Part shown: in pieces, positions 33,377-44,498 of the stretch
Numbering within the stretch: the first letter of the stretch is position 1
How the letters are laid out: each line of letters starts with the position of its first letter
Assembly (NCBI GenBank): GCA_013368315.1
Contig: JAACJM010000105.1
Coordinates: forward strand, 62,001-126,000
DNA from: Tetrapyrgos nigripes
Taxonomy: Eukaryota > Basidiomycota > Agaricomycetes > Agaricales > Campanellaceae
Direction of reading: 5' to 3'
Length of the DNA: 64,000 bases
Notes under the pieces: model-generated
The model's database searches: none
What the model saw: only the letters and a program-made list of their open reading frames with translations
What the model was told of the DNA's origin: nothing
Made by a program: the position numbers and the translations under genes

Positions 33377-34579
33377 ATGCTAGGGCCAATGCGCCGCATA
33401 TTGCTTCTTTTCATTCTTGTCGTCATACTGCTAATGACTGGTTTCATCGTCTACGACACACCCCAGAACATCACGAACTTTGTCACATTCTCTAAACCTC
33501 CATCACTCGCTTGGGGTTTCGTACACAAGACCTACGTGATATCCCTTCCACACCGGGATGACCGTCGCGTGGATATAGACAAACTTATGGCACATTTCCA
33601 GGTCGAAAACTGGGTGTACCATGATGGAACTTATGCCAATACCTCGTTAATTAAAGATACCATGCGCCAAGTCCAAGCCCTGCGCGCTTCAGCAGACTAC
33701 TCCGAATCGGAAACCATTCATCTACCCTTTACATGGCCAACAGATTCGGACGAGACTTACGTCTCAAACGAGACAATAACTGGACCCATTTCTCTTTCCG
33801 GGGCAGAGCTATGGCAGGCAGAGTCTGTCCAAGATGTAGAAATGCCCACGGAACCGATGATTTGTGCAGAAGACAATTTCAAGCTGGAGAAATACTCGGA
33901 AGAATTACCCCAATGGCGGTATTTGACAGCCGAACGCGTTGCAACATACCACTCGCATATGAGTGCTGTCCGAAGGATTGTGGAAGATAATTCCAAGGCT
34001 GGAGCGGATCTGCATCGAGAGCCAGGAAAGGTCCAGGATCATATTGCGTTGGTGTTGGAAGATGATGTTGACATGGAGGTGGACTTGGAGGCTCGTATGG
34101 CCCAACTCATGCCACTTCTGCCTTATGATTGGGACATGCTCTTCCTTGGTGCGTATACATTCTCTTCCAGATCAGGCATATTTACTGACCGTTCCACAGG
34201 ATTCTGCTGGTCCCAAGAAACTGACCACCCAGAAATCATAGGCGAATACAGCCGTCCCATCAAAAGCCACCTCCACCCATCCTACCAACCCCGTTGTCTT
34301 CACGCATACGCGCTTTCTCCCGCAGGAGCCGTCCGTCTCCTGAAGCATCTGCGTCACCCACCATTCGCGTATTCCCGTTCAGTCGATCTGGCCACCGAAT
34401 GGCTTGTATGGGAGAAACGGCTGAAAAAGCTTCACCGTGGTCCCTCCGCCTGTCATTCAGCGGAAGGTCACCAAAACGGATATCACGCTGATTGGTGGTG
34501 TGCATTGGCCGGAGTCGTTGGAGCATGGGGTTCTTGGGACTACTGGGGAGGAAATATAGTTTTCTTGGTCACCTTCTGA
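33377..34579 (+). CDS. Glycosyltransferase family 25 type II membrane protein
   Basis: Golgi/ER-type glycosyltransferase of the LPS-galactosyltransferase/GT25 family. The N-terminus MRRILLLFILVVILLMTGF is a signal anchor. The GT25 entry motif is YVISLPHRDDRR, and the metal-binding DxD lies in LVLEDDVDME. A likely 51-bp intron at 34149-34199 (GTGCGT ... CCACAG) is divisible by three and has no stop, so the frame reads through it. Spliced it gives 383 aa with MLFLGFCWSQET, which reads better than the 400-aa retained form. A later HGPSACHSAEGHQNGYHADWW region may contribute further active-site residues. Start at 33377 or 33389 is uncertain. The acceptor substrate is unknown. Confidence 0.82.
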   Translation: MLGPMRRILLLFILVVILLMTGFIVYDTPQNITNFVTFSKPPSLAWGFVHKTYVISLPHRDDRRVDIDKLMAHFQVENWVYHDGTYANTSLIKDTMRQVQALRASADYSESETIHLPFTWPTDSDETYVSNETITGPISLSGAELWQAESVQDVEMPTEPMICAEDNFKLEKYSEELPQWRYLTAERVATYHSHMSAVRRIVEDNSKAGADLHREPGKVQDHIALVLEDDVDMEVDLEARMAQLMPLLPYDWDMLFLGAYTFSSRSGIFTDRSTGFCWSQETDHPEIIGEYSRPIKSHLHPSYQPRCLHAYALSPAGAVRLLKHLRHPPFAYSRSVDLATEWLVWEKRLKKLHRGPSACHSAEGHQNGYHADWWCALAGVVGAWGSWDYWGGNIVFLVTF

Positions 34580-34997
34580 GTTAGGGTGCCTGTGTCCTGT
34601 GTCCCGCGTCCTGGCGTTGAAACGTCCGAAGACTTTTTGTCTTCTTGCCGCTCTTTTGGTATACAGAGTATGAACGGTTTTATTGGTTTTAATTCGCTGG
34701 GCAGCGCGATGTCTCTACATGCACATTTACCTGCGCTGCGCAGCCGTACTGGAACGTTTTCCTTGCTGTCCAATTGCTGTCCTTACCGTATACATCAGTG
34801 TCAACTAGCACAACTATCATACACTCAGCTTCAGCTTGCTCGTTTACATTCTTACTATCCGTAGCCTAACGAAATACCATGTGAACGCTCTTTTCATTAA
34901 GGTGGTGGTGAAACAAGATATGACATTTAAAGTCACTCTACATAAGTTATAACGTCGATAGTGCCATGACCCCCCATCGCCAGTGTACCGACGATCA
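34580..34997. other. Intergenic between convergent genes
   Basis: 3' flanks of the GT25 and ROT1 genes. No gene is seen. Confidence 0.5.
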
Positions 34998-35863
34998 TCA
35001 ATCCGTTCCTGACCACCACCTCTTCAGCAGTGTAGCAGCATTAGCAGCGCCATTCAACCCTCTCCTATTCAACACCTGCGTCTGAGTCTGCGTCAATTGC
35101 GCCTTGGGCAACATATTCGGCGTCGTCGACACCTGGTACTGCGGAGCAAGCGATTGATTATCAAACTGCTGCATTTGTAACCTGAACCCATTTGTCGCAT
35201 CCTGGTAAATTCTCCAAGAATTGTACAGCTCTGTCTCGTTGTAGTCTAGAATTTGGTTGGAGTTTGCTGAGCAGCGGTTTTGGATTTGTTGGAAGCCGTC
35301 GCCGTTGGGGATCATGTAGAGGGAACCGTTGGACAACATTTGGTATTTTCCGTGGACCCAGAATATGAGGCCTGTTATGCAGGTGGGGTCTTGGCCTAAG
35401 CCGGCGATGAAAGGTTAGTAATAGTTGGGAAAGGGCAACGTTGGGGATGACGTACCGTTCGCTTGCAAGCGGTATCTGGAGATCTCGTACCAGCCATCAT
35501 CGGTGCTGACAGCGGCAATGAGATATGTCAGTCCACGAAGATGAAAGAAAAATCCTCACAAAGAGTATGATACTCCAGTATTACGCGGGTAAGTAAAAGA
35601 CCGGTTACGAGGATTTGCGAAACCCTGTTGCAAGTGCATAAGGACCAATCAATGGAAACAGTTCACTTGAAAAAGATTTGACCACGACTACTCACTGGTC
35701 CTGTCTGAACCGACTGACTACCAGAAGACCATGTTCCGATCAATGAGGTGGCATTATGCTCCGCATCAAACTGGATTTGTTCTCCTTGGTCGACGGTGAC
35801 CACTTCTTGGGCGATGATAGCAGAAAGTGACGCTAGGGCTAGTAGCAGAGACGTGGGCTTCAT
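34998..35863 (-). CDS. ROT1: ROT1 protein, ER chaperone for cell-wall biogenesis
   Basis: ROT1 is an essential ER-membrane-associated chaperone in yeast, needed for beta-1,6-glucan synthesis and folding of glycoproteins. Exons are 35863-35696, 35624-35560, 35505-35456 and 35395-34998, giving 226 aa. The signal peptide is MKPTSLLLALASLSAIIA. Family blocks are SLIGTWSSGSQ, VQTGPGFANP, SFTYPRNTGVSYSFTDDGWYEISRYR-type sequence, DPTCITGLIFWVHGKYQ, LSNGS and DGFQQIQNRC. Several N-x-S/T sites (NATS, NRSF, NGSL, NETE, NQSL) fit an ER-lumenal protein. The C-terminus ends in a short basic WW-containing tail and lacks an obvious long membrane helix, unlike yeast ROT1. It is divergent from NAA20, 644 bp away. 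Confidence 0.92.
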
Positions 35864-36507
35864 GGTGGAGAACTGTCGTTACTGAAGATCGCAATGGTCT
35901 TTAACGCCGTTCAACCCGTAGATGACGGAAGGAAGGGAAAGGGAGAGCTCCGAGCGCTACTACAATGTCCCATCTAGAGATTGGAAGCGGGCACCGGTTT
36001 CTCCAATCGCTTGTCGAAATGGATCGCTATCAAGTTGCCAGCCGCGACTGTATGTAAGGAACACGGAAAGACGCTCGTTTTCCCCAAACAGCTGCTGCGG
36101 ATATACTTGTCTCTCACCAAGGAGTCAAGGACCCATCCAATGCGTGTCGTCGTAGATTTACACGGATTCCTTCGTTCAGAACAAGCACTTCGGGAAGAAG
36201 CTACACTCTGCCAATTCGCCAGGAGGATTTTCATTTGGTGCTACGTAGAAGCGAAATCTGGGAAAACATGCTTGTTCTTGAGGTAATCTAGTTCATGCAC
36301 ATCAAGAGAAGATGTGCACGTTGTTGACAGCTTCAATCCTGTGTATTGGTTCGCCACGAAAGGACGGAAAGAAAGAGAGCAGCATTCATCCTTTACCTAC
36401 TAGCACGCGACTAGCACGTGCCGTACTTTTTTTTCGCGAATTCGCGTTTCCGAATTTACCGAATTTACCGCCAGCACCCAGATCCTCCAAAGCTTTCCAT
36501 CTCCAAA
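35864..36507. other. Divergent intergenic region between ROT1 and NAA20
   Basis: Promoters of both genes. An open frame at 35981-36286 (+) has no recognisable content and no splice partner. CGCGAATTCGCG near 36435 is a 12-bp perfect palindrome about 70 bp before the NAA20 start. Confidence 0.5.
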
Positions 36508-37180
36508 ATGAGTGTACTTCGTCCATTCAGAGCCTCAGACATGTTCAAATTTAACAATGTGTATGTGCGCACTTTTCTCAACCTGGAAAACAGACTTTAC
36601 CAAATATCTCACTTTGTAGGAACTTGGACATCTGGACAGAGACGGTGGGTCCAGACTGATGCCACAGGTGACTTTAAGGAATGACAATGAGATGCAGTAT
36701 AACATTGGGTTCTATCTACACTACCTTTCCCGTTGGCCAGACCTCTGTTGTGTCCAAGAAGCTCCTAGTGGACGTATGATGGGGTATGGTACGTCCTGTC
36801 TCCCCGCTTCCGCAGACCTTTGTCCCTTAACCTTCTGGATTGCTGCAGTCATAGGAAAAGCAGAAGGTCAAAGTCTCGAATGGCATGGACACGTCACCGC
36901 CATTACTGTCGCTCCTGAATACCGTCGACTTTCCCTTGCTCGCAAAATGATGGGTCTGCTCGAGTTTGTCTCAGACCAGATATATCGAGGACATTTCGTG
37001 GATCTATATGTGAGGTGTAATAATCAGATAGCGGTGGATATGTACGAGGGATTAGGGTACTCGGTGTATAGAAGGGTGAGAGAGTATTATGGAAGTTTGG
37101 GCGTTGGGAAGGGAGGTAGGGATGAGGAGGATGCGTTTGGTGCGTTGCTTTCTTCTTTCTCTTGGACGAGTAATTATTGA
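36508..37180 (+). CDS. NAA20: NatB catalytic subunit, N-terminal acetyltransferase
   Basis: Acetylates the initiator Met of proteins beginning Met-Asp/Glu/Asn/Gln, co-translationally at the ribosome. Exons are 36508-36560, 36620-36644, 36698-36788 and 36849-37180, giving 166 aa. The N-terminus MSVLRPFRASDMFKFNNV is the NAA20 signature. The short second exon of 25 bp encodes NLDIWTET. Then come GFYLHYLSRWPDL, RMMGYVIGKAEG, the acetyl-CoA segment VAPEYRRLSLARKMM, and VDLYVRCNNQIAVDMYEGLGY. Length and order match the family. The C-terminal Gly/Asp-rich tail is variable in the family. Confidence 0.93.
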
Positions 37181-37526
37181 TGTTTCTTGTTGGCCAGACA
37201 TGCGCAAACCTCTTTCGCGAGATCCTTCAAAACGATCTATACGACCAAATGGTAGAGATATGATTGTTAGTGCGCACGACGTGTCATGATGTGTCATATA
37301 GCCCTTGTATGACTTCAATACAAAATTCGTGAAACTGCTTCTCTGTCTTCGTCGGTGGCAAGCCTCTTCACAATGATCCCATTTTGAACTCCTGTGCTTT
37401 CTGCCCTACCCAATCATTAGTTTAGTGTTAGTGTATTCTCTTGCTTCTGTTTCTTTCTGGTTGTGTTATGGCTAGTAAGCTGCTATTTATATATGTGGCC
37501 ACATAAGTAAGTGGTCTTTACTTGTG
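37181..37526. other. Intergenic
   Basis: 3' flank of NAA20 and 5' flank of the tRNA gene. No gene is seen. Confidence 0.5.
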
Positions 37527-37609
37527 GCACTAATGGGGTAGTGGTAACCTGGATCGTTGCCATGGTAACGACTTTCGATCCGCCGGGGGTTCGATTCCCT
37601 CTTAGTGCA
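37527..37609 (+). tRNA. tRNA-Gly (GCC) with a 12-nt intron
   Basis: The acceptor stem GCACTAA pairs with TTAGTGC, with discriminator A. The D arm is GGGT-AGTGGTA-ACCT, the anticodon stem is GATCG/CGATC with loop TT-GCC-A, and the T arm is GGGGG-TTCGATT-CCCTC (one G-T pair). A 12-nt insertion (TGGTAACGACTT) follows position 37, the canonical nuclear intron site, and can base-pair with the anticodon region. A TTTT stretch near 37632 may be the terminator. Confidence 0.88.
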
Positions 37610-37949
37610 CTGGACACGAGGGTTGTGTGGTCTTTTGTTGCTCTTACCTCTGCGGATATTCAAAAGTCCTTTTGCCTTTTGCTTCACTGCCTTTAAGTGA
37701 AGAAGGTTTTGCCAGCTTGTAAGACTTTTACCGTCCCTGACAATGGTTCTAGTCCGCTCAAGATCCCAGCTTCACATTGCGTGCAGCGAGCGCTCAGACA
37801 GCGGTCGTCGCAATGCAAGTATACGTTTATTGGGTCGCTAGCTCGTCTGTGCTCCTGCCGAACAGGTTATAAGGCAACGAATAAGATAGTTTTCTATGGA
37901 ACCCAGATAATACAAGCCAAATGATATCCTCCTATCCAAAAAGTAATAC
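37610..37949. other. Intergenic
   Basis: 3' flanks of the tRNA and the short-chain reductase gene. No gene is seen. Confidence 0.5.
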
Positions 37950-39027
37950 TCAACTCTTTGAGGACCACTTCGTCCCCGACATAACTCTCCACATTAATCC
38001 CAACGCCCACGTTCTCGGTAGCCATTGTAATAGTTTCATAATGCCAGCTCCTCCACCAAGTCTCACCAGCATTGGAGGGTTCTTGGATAAAATCTTCTGG
38101 GAAACTTTCTCTGCAAAGTCGGAAGTATCCATGGTGCCATATCGTTTTGACTGAGATTGGAACATGGTGCTGACGATGGCAGGGATATAATCTTTGTAAA
38201 ATGAGTCTTCGGGAAGGATGTAATCCATGGCTTGAGAGCCTTGGTTCTTCACGGTATGGTGGAAATTGTGAGTCGTAAGTCCCGTCACGCAAGAGAAGGT
38301 ACAACGTACCTTGACAATATTACTGGTAATGGCTCCAGGATTAACCAACACGACTTTCACACCCAGCGGTCTACATTCCATCTGTAGCGTTTCCGCATAC
38401 GTCCTGACCGCAGCCTTACTTGAGCTGTACAACCCACACCAGGGAGAGGAGATTTCGGAGCGTATAGAACCGATTACGACGAACACGGGTTTATGTGACG
38501 CACGCTTTGCATTTGAGCTGGCTTTGGAGACTTGTTCAGCCATCCGCGGAACAATGGCTTTTGCAGTACGCATCAATCCAAAGACATTGGTGTCGTATAA
38601 ACCCTTGGCCTGGTCCATTGTGATGTCAAGGAGTGGTTCTGGGAGAGTCATGCATCAGCTACAGACGTTGGGATATTCGAACATCGTTCTGAGAGTATAT
38701 GAACTCACTGGTCAGCCCTATGCCTGCGTTGGCAATAGTAATATCCAGTCGTCCTTCTTTCTCGTATATTTCTTTAACAGCCGCTTCGACCGACGCGTCA
38801 AGGGTGATGTCTACAGCCAGTTTTCTGATATTGGAGTGCGTCAACCCCGACATCGAAGAGATTGAGCGCGAAGAGGCGTAGACTATGCATTCCTTCTTGG
38901 CTAGAGTTACTGCTCTACAGAAAATGAGGGTTACGATTCTGTGCGCAAAAAAGGATGAGAAAACGAACAAGGCAGCCCCAATACCACCATCAGTACATCC
39001 AGTGATGAAGACGACGCGCTGTGCCAT
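37950..39027 (-). CDS. Short-chain dehydrogenase/reductase, AYR1-like (1-acyldihydroxyacetone-phosphate reductase)
   Basis: NADPH-dependent reductase; the yeast relative AYR1 reduces 1-acyl-DHAP on lipid droplets/ER. Exons are 39027-38969, 38914-38709, 38638-38310 and 38246-37950, giving 296 aa. The cofactor motif is ITGCTDGGIGAAL (residues 8-20), the structural motif is NAG in TIANAGIGLT, and the catalytic pair is Y and K in LYSSSKAA with the upstream Ser in VVIGSIRS. The C-terminus has a hydrophobic stretch (WLPRTWALGLMW) that could attach it to membrane. Intron 1 uses a GTTCGT donor. Intron 2 splices to CCCAG near 38639, because the nearer TAG acceptor would bring in a stop. The subfamily call rests on the TGCxxGGIG form. 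Confidence 0.85.
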
Positions 39028-39423
39028 GATGGTAAGTGGGAAAGAGACGAGTTTTAGCAGGTGAAAAAAGGAGACTTAAAGTATTATTGATCCGTCGGCA
39101 CATCCACAGCCACCTCCTATCCACGCTTCTGCCAACGGTTGTTAACCATTTTCGCCCAATTAATGTACATACAAACCTTGTAGGTACGTGGTACATATTC
39201 CCAGAGTGTTCTGTAGTAAGATACTCGAGGGGTTCGTTATATACACATATATCCCAATAAACAACCAATCAAATTGCTGAAATAAGTGAATGTTCACATT
39301 AAAGAGAGACTAATGAGACGAGAAAGACGAGTTAAAGGAAGATCAGGCAAGGGAGACCACAAGCACGAGAAGTTTACCTTGCAAGCCGAGGTGCACGGTG
39401 CCATTGGTATCGCTATCGTCTGA
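39028..39423. other. Intergenic
   Basis: Promoter of the reductase (to its right on the + map) and 3' flank of esterase A. Nothing else is seen. Confidence 0.5.
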
Positions 39424-41318
39424 TTACGAGCCAGACACGGGTTGACACGACCAGCTTTCAGGCTTCGTACTATCCCCCGAGCCATCGTACATGTTCCTCA
39501 AAGGGAACTTGCAATGCTTTCTGGAAGCCTCTACCCCGAGACTGTTTGTATCATTGACAAATTTTGTTCCCTGGATCGAGTCCGGAGCTGTACCCTCCTC
39601 CACCCATCTGACGGCAGCCATCAAGACGTTCTTCTCCGGGTCTAGGTAGTCACTTCCGGGAGCCGTATCCCCAAAGAGCCCTTGCCCCACATTCCAAGCT
39701 CCCGGACCTTGAGAACAGTGGAACATACCACTGATACGGAAGAGTCGGTAAAAGTCGTCCATTTGCGAAGTTGACAGGCCCATCGTATTTGAGACGTGGC
39801 CGTAGTATATCTCAGAATTGTTGGGAGAGATCAAGCCATCGGCTTGGCCATGGTAAGTGAGAAGCTTGCCTCCTCGGTTTTTGAACGCAGAGATGTCGCC
39901 TTTAAAGGTAGAAATGTTGAAGGGATTTTGGTCAATACATTTCTTCCAATCTGACTCTCCGAGAGTTTTGACGTCGAGGTCGGGATTGCTGTCGACGACG
40001 AACCTGAACCACTCCTGCAAATTAAATGAATGCTTAACGCCTCGAAGGAAATTGAAAAGGTGAGTAAACTTACGGTGCTGAATCCGGCTACATCCCCCGC
40101 CAATACAATGGCGAGTGGCTCCGCAACCTCCGACCCAGGGATAAGGCGAGACTGGATGAACTCGTCGCCGATGAAGAAAGGACTGAAAACTTTCCTCACT
40201 ATATCGGCTTGCTCCGCCGTGATACAGCTCGAATTGTCACCAGACCCTGAGCAAATGATCCCACTGGGGTCATAGTTACATAGACTAGGATCTTCGATGA
40301 CTCCATCTTGCACCTTGTCGATGTTATCGCATTGCTTCATGATGTCTGGATGTATGATGTTGAGCCAGGCCTCCTGGGGCACGAAAGTAGGTGCGTCAGG
40401 GGTCCCTGTAACGTTGAAGACGTGACTGAAGTTGTCAATGATATTATTCCATTGGTTTCCCGGAGCACCAGCGACGACTCCGTCAAAGTCTTCGGGGAAG
40501 TCTTGTATGGATTTGAGCCCTTGCCGACCACCTGAGAGACGTGGAAGTTGTGAGTATTGATCAATGTACTCCCAGATGACCACGCACCCGTAGAACATCC
40601 AAGATAATACGATTTGGTGTATTCAGATCCGTAGAAAGTCTTGGTTATCTCTTTTCCAACGACGACTCCAGTATGAATTCTGTTACCAAAAGGATAATGT
40701 GAGGTCACTCAGTGAGACCGGCCAAAGGAACTCACGAGCGATAGACGAAATCCTCGAGAACATCTGAATTGTTGAGGAAGAATTTCCCGAAGGTACCGTT
40801 ATGCCCGTTGTTTGCACCGACGGTCGCGAAACCCAATCCAGAGGTATATGCCATGTCAGCGTACTGAATGCCTGTGCGCTAGTCATAAATACAAGCGTAC
40901 AACCTTTGCGATTGGAAAGAAAGAACTCACATCCCCCAACACCTCCGTTACCTGTACTCAAGAATCTCCCCGTCCAATTTCTAGGTAGCCAGGCTTCCAT
41001 ATTAATTCCTGACTGGTCGGAAGTCTGAACAGCTAAAGCAATACGGCAGACATCTGCGGGAACTACCAGAGACGCAGGTGATATGGTCGGATTAACGCAA
41101 GAAGGATCTTGTTCGGGGAAGGTAAGGTTTGTCCCTTTCGCAACGAGATTCGAGGAGAAGACTGTGGCGTTGGGTATAGAGAGCTGTGAGGCAATTGAAG
41201 AGCATGTCGAGTCGAAATCGGCCCCGCAAAACTGGGCAGGTGAGAGGCGTCCTGCGACAAGGCTTGATAATGACAAGGTCGCCGCTATGAGCGACCCTTG
41301 AAGGTGTGGAGAAAACAT
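39424..41318 (-). CDS. Secreted tannase/feruloyl esterase family protein, copy A
   Basis: Serine esterase of the tannase family, acting outside the cell on galloyl or hydroxycinnamoyl esters of plant material. Exons are 41318-40931, 40871-40736, 40679-40588, 40531-40074 and 40014-39424, giving 554 aa. The signal peptide lies in MFSPHLQGSLIAATLSLSS. The family CS-D-HC motif is complete: C203-S204 in GCSTGGRQG, D417 in HGQADGL, and H457-C458 in MFHCSQGPGAW, with the two Cys expected to form a disulfide. Further blocks are WLPRNWTGRFLSTGNGG, DFPEDFDGVVAGAPGNQW and NGHNGTFG. Several NxS/T sites agree with secretion. It sits in tandem with copy B, which has the same length and intron phases. Substrate (tannin or feruloyl ester) cannot be decided from sequence. 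Confidence 0.92.
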
Positions 41319-42578
41319 CAAGGATGAAAAACGATGAAATTTCTTGCCTCCACTTTTATCACCTGTGGATTACGTTACTGTCATACCATGTCACAAGTAA
41401 TTTGCTAGCAACATACATACGCAGACATACACCCAACTGTACACATTTGAAACGGATGCGTTTGGCGAGTCGTCCCTACCAAGGTAGAGCAAGATCCCCA
41501 TATAGTCGACCCTACATAATAGTAAAATTTTCGAGGTCGCCTTGAATTGGTTGTGCTCAAGGTGGCTTTGACTTGCTGTCCGGCAGGCCTTGGGTGGTCA
41601 ATATTTCAATCGTAGGCAAAACAACTTAAGTTGTCAGTGGGAAAGTAAGAAAAAGAAGAGAAAAAAAACAGACCAGCGTCCCTATCGGGTATTACTATTA
41701 TTACAATCCTACATCAGCACAATCAAAAAGACTCTTTGAGGAGCATGATGATGAAGCAGCGCTGAGAGAAGATCTGCGGAGGGGTATACAGAGCCCACTG
41801 ATCTAAATTCACTGTCCGCGCCGGTCAGAGAGTCAGCTTTTATACAACTTTTCAAGGTCATGGGAGCTTACCGCAGTATCGACTCTCAGGTGTGATGGCC
41901 GGTTGAAGAGAAACGTACAAACTCCTTCCCAATCGTTGCACGCGCTGACTGATCTGGGAAGAACAGTAGTCTCTGCGAGTTCAAGTTAGTTGATCTTCTT
42001 TCATCACTGAGCGAGGAAATCTTCTTTCCAGCCTATACACAACCTTTGACCTGATCGGATTGACAAAGATCGGCGCTTTTGATTCCTCGAGAACCAAGCA
42101 ATAGGACACGCGCACACAATAAATATCATGTAACCATGGAAGAAATCTGGAGGTAGGACACTCAAAAGACAGAGCAAGCGTAGCCACCCAAGGTAACAAA
42201 ACTAACCATTGTTTGCGCAGTACTGCGGCAAATCAAATAAAACTTGAAGTTCTAGGACCGTAAGGGGAGGTAGGGGTTGGGGCAGGATAGCAGTAGAAAC
42301 TTGAAGCGGGGGCTCGTGAAAACCCGTTTTTGCCTTATAAGTTATTACTAAGCTTATATGTGTCCGAGTGTGGCACACTGTCAGTTTCGCAGCTAGTTCG
42401 TGTGCCTTCCACCAAGCATTCACAGGGGTCAGTGAGCAACATACATGTAGCAGGCAAGTCCCAAGGCACATATTTAGTGTACAAATCGACGGCCATTATA
42501 AATATCACAAAAAATCCTGAAGTCGCTAGTCAAAGTACTAGTTGTAAAACACCCTGCACTTTATGTCAACGCCGACGT
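41319..42578. other. Spacer between the two esterase copies
   Basis: About 1.26 kb with the promoter of copy A and the 3' flank of copy B. A TATA-like GATAAAAG lies on the minus strand at 41353-41360, about 40 bp before the copy A start. No gene is seen. Confidence 0.5.
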
Positions 42579-44498
42579 TCACGAGTCAGAAACCAGTTGA
42601 CACGACCAGCTCTCGGGTTTTGTGCTGTCTCCCACGCCATCGTATGTGTTCCTGAATGGATACATGCAATGCCTCCTGGAAAGTTCGACCCCGAGGCTGT
42701 TCGTGTCATTAACAAACTTTGTGCCCAGAATCGTGTCCGGTGCTGTACCCTCTTCAACCCATCTGACTGTAGCCATCACGATATTCTTCTCTGGGTCTAG
42801 GTAGTCACTCCCAGGAGATGTATCCCCGAAGAGCCCTTGCCCGACATTCCAGGCCCCGGGACCCTGAGAGCAGTGGAACATACCACTGATACGGAGGATA
42901 CGATAAAAATCATCCATCTGCGATCTCGACAGGCCAAGCGTATCCGAAACGTGGTTGTAGTAGATAACAGAGTTGTTGGGAGGTGTCAAAGCGTCGATTT
43001 GACCATGGTAAGCGAAGAGCTTGCCTCCTCGATCCCTGAACGCAGAGATGTCGCCTGAGAAAGTGGAAATGTTGAACGGGTCTAGCTCGATGTTTTTCTG
43101 CCAATCAGCTGGTCCCAGGGTTTTGACATCCAGGTTGGGATCTTTGTTGACTACGAATTTGAACCACTCCTATAATAATGTAGGTACGTGTCATTACCAG
43201 TTATCAAGGTGGAGAAAAGCGCAGACAGGAACTGGACTAACCGTGCTAAACGTGGCTACATCTCCCGTCAACAACACGCCCAATGCTTCTGGGGAACTCT
43301 CGGCACCAGGGGTAAGACGAGACTGGATGAACTCGTTCCCAATGAAGAAAGGACTGAAGATCCTCTTCACCGTCTCTGCTTGCTCTGCCGTGATGCAGCT
43401 CGAGTTATCGCCGGAACCCGAACAAACGAGACCACTGGGGTCGTAATTACACAGACTAGGGTCTTCGATAATTTCGTCTTCCACCTTGTCGATGGTATCG
43501 CATTGCTTCAGAACGTCTGGACCAACGACGTTCTTCCAAACCTCCAAGGGCACAAAACCAACCGCATCGGGACTTCCAGTGACGTTGAAGATGTGACTGA
43601 AGTTATCTATGAGGTTGGCCCATTGATTTCCTGCGGCACCAACCATAACTCCGTCAAAATCTTCGGGAAAGTCTTGCACGGACTTAAGCCCTTGACGACC
43701 ACCTGTAACAAAGGATTTGTCAGCCGATGTGAAGCAATCTAGGCGACTACATAGTACACACCGGTAGAGCATCCAAGGTAATACGATTTAGTGTGTGCAG
43801 AACCGTAAAAAGCCTTGGTTATGTCTTTTCCAACAACTACTCCCGTATGGATACTATTGCCCACAGGTCAGCATGAGGTTGCCGGGTGAAATGGCCACAG
43901 TATTTCGAGGCACTCACGCGCGAAAGACGAAATCCTCGAGGACATCTGAGTTGTTGAGGAAAAATCTCCCAGATGTACCATTATGCCCGTTATTTGTACC
44001 AACAGTCGCGAAACCCAAAGCAGACGTATATGCCATGTCAGCGTATTGAATGCCTGCGCGTAACAATCATCAGTATACTTCGAGACATGCCCTCCAGAAA
44101 TGCAAGCACTCACATCCCCCAATACCTCCATTGCCTGTGCTCAAAAACCTTCCCGTCCAATTTCTCGGTAGCCAGGTTTCCATATGAATTCCCGACCGCT
44201 CCGAAGTATTAACAGCTAAAGCAATACGGCAGACATCTGCGGGAACCACCAAAGACGTAGGTGATATGGTCGGATTAACGCAAGAAGGATCTTGCTCGGG
44301 GAAGGTAAGGTTTGTCCCTTTCGTAACGAGATTCGAGGAGAAGACTGTGGCGTTGGGTATAGAAAGTTGGGAAGCAATTGAGGAGCATGTCGAGTCGAAA
44401 TCGGCCCTGCGGAATTTCACGGGTGAGGTAAGGCCTCCAGCGACGAGACTCGAGAACGACAGTGTCGCTACTACAAGCGCAACAGGTTGGGAAAACAT
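42579..44498 (-). CDS. Secreted tannase/feruloyl esterase family protein, copy B
   Basis: Tandem paralogue of copy A. Exons are 44498-44114, 44053-43918, 43853-43762, 43702-43242 and 43169-42579, also 554 aa. Exons 2, 3 and 5 have exactly the same lengths as in A (136, 92 and 591 bp); exons 1 and 4 differ by one codon in opposite directions. The signal peptide lies in MFSQPVALVVATLSFSS. The catalytic set is C202-S203 in GCSTGGRQG, D417 in HGQIDAL, and H457-C458 in MFHCSQGPGAW. The acidic-residue loop differs (GQIDALTPP against GQADGLISP in A), as does the region after GMEWF-type exon 5 start, so substrate preference may have diverged. Both copies look intact. Intron 4 uses a GTTAGT donor. Confidence 0.92.

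Noticed and set aside
35981..36286. 101-codon plus-strand frame between ROT1 and NAA20
   Set aside because: Mirrored by equally long frames on the other strand and without motif; it sits in a divergent promoter.
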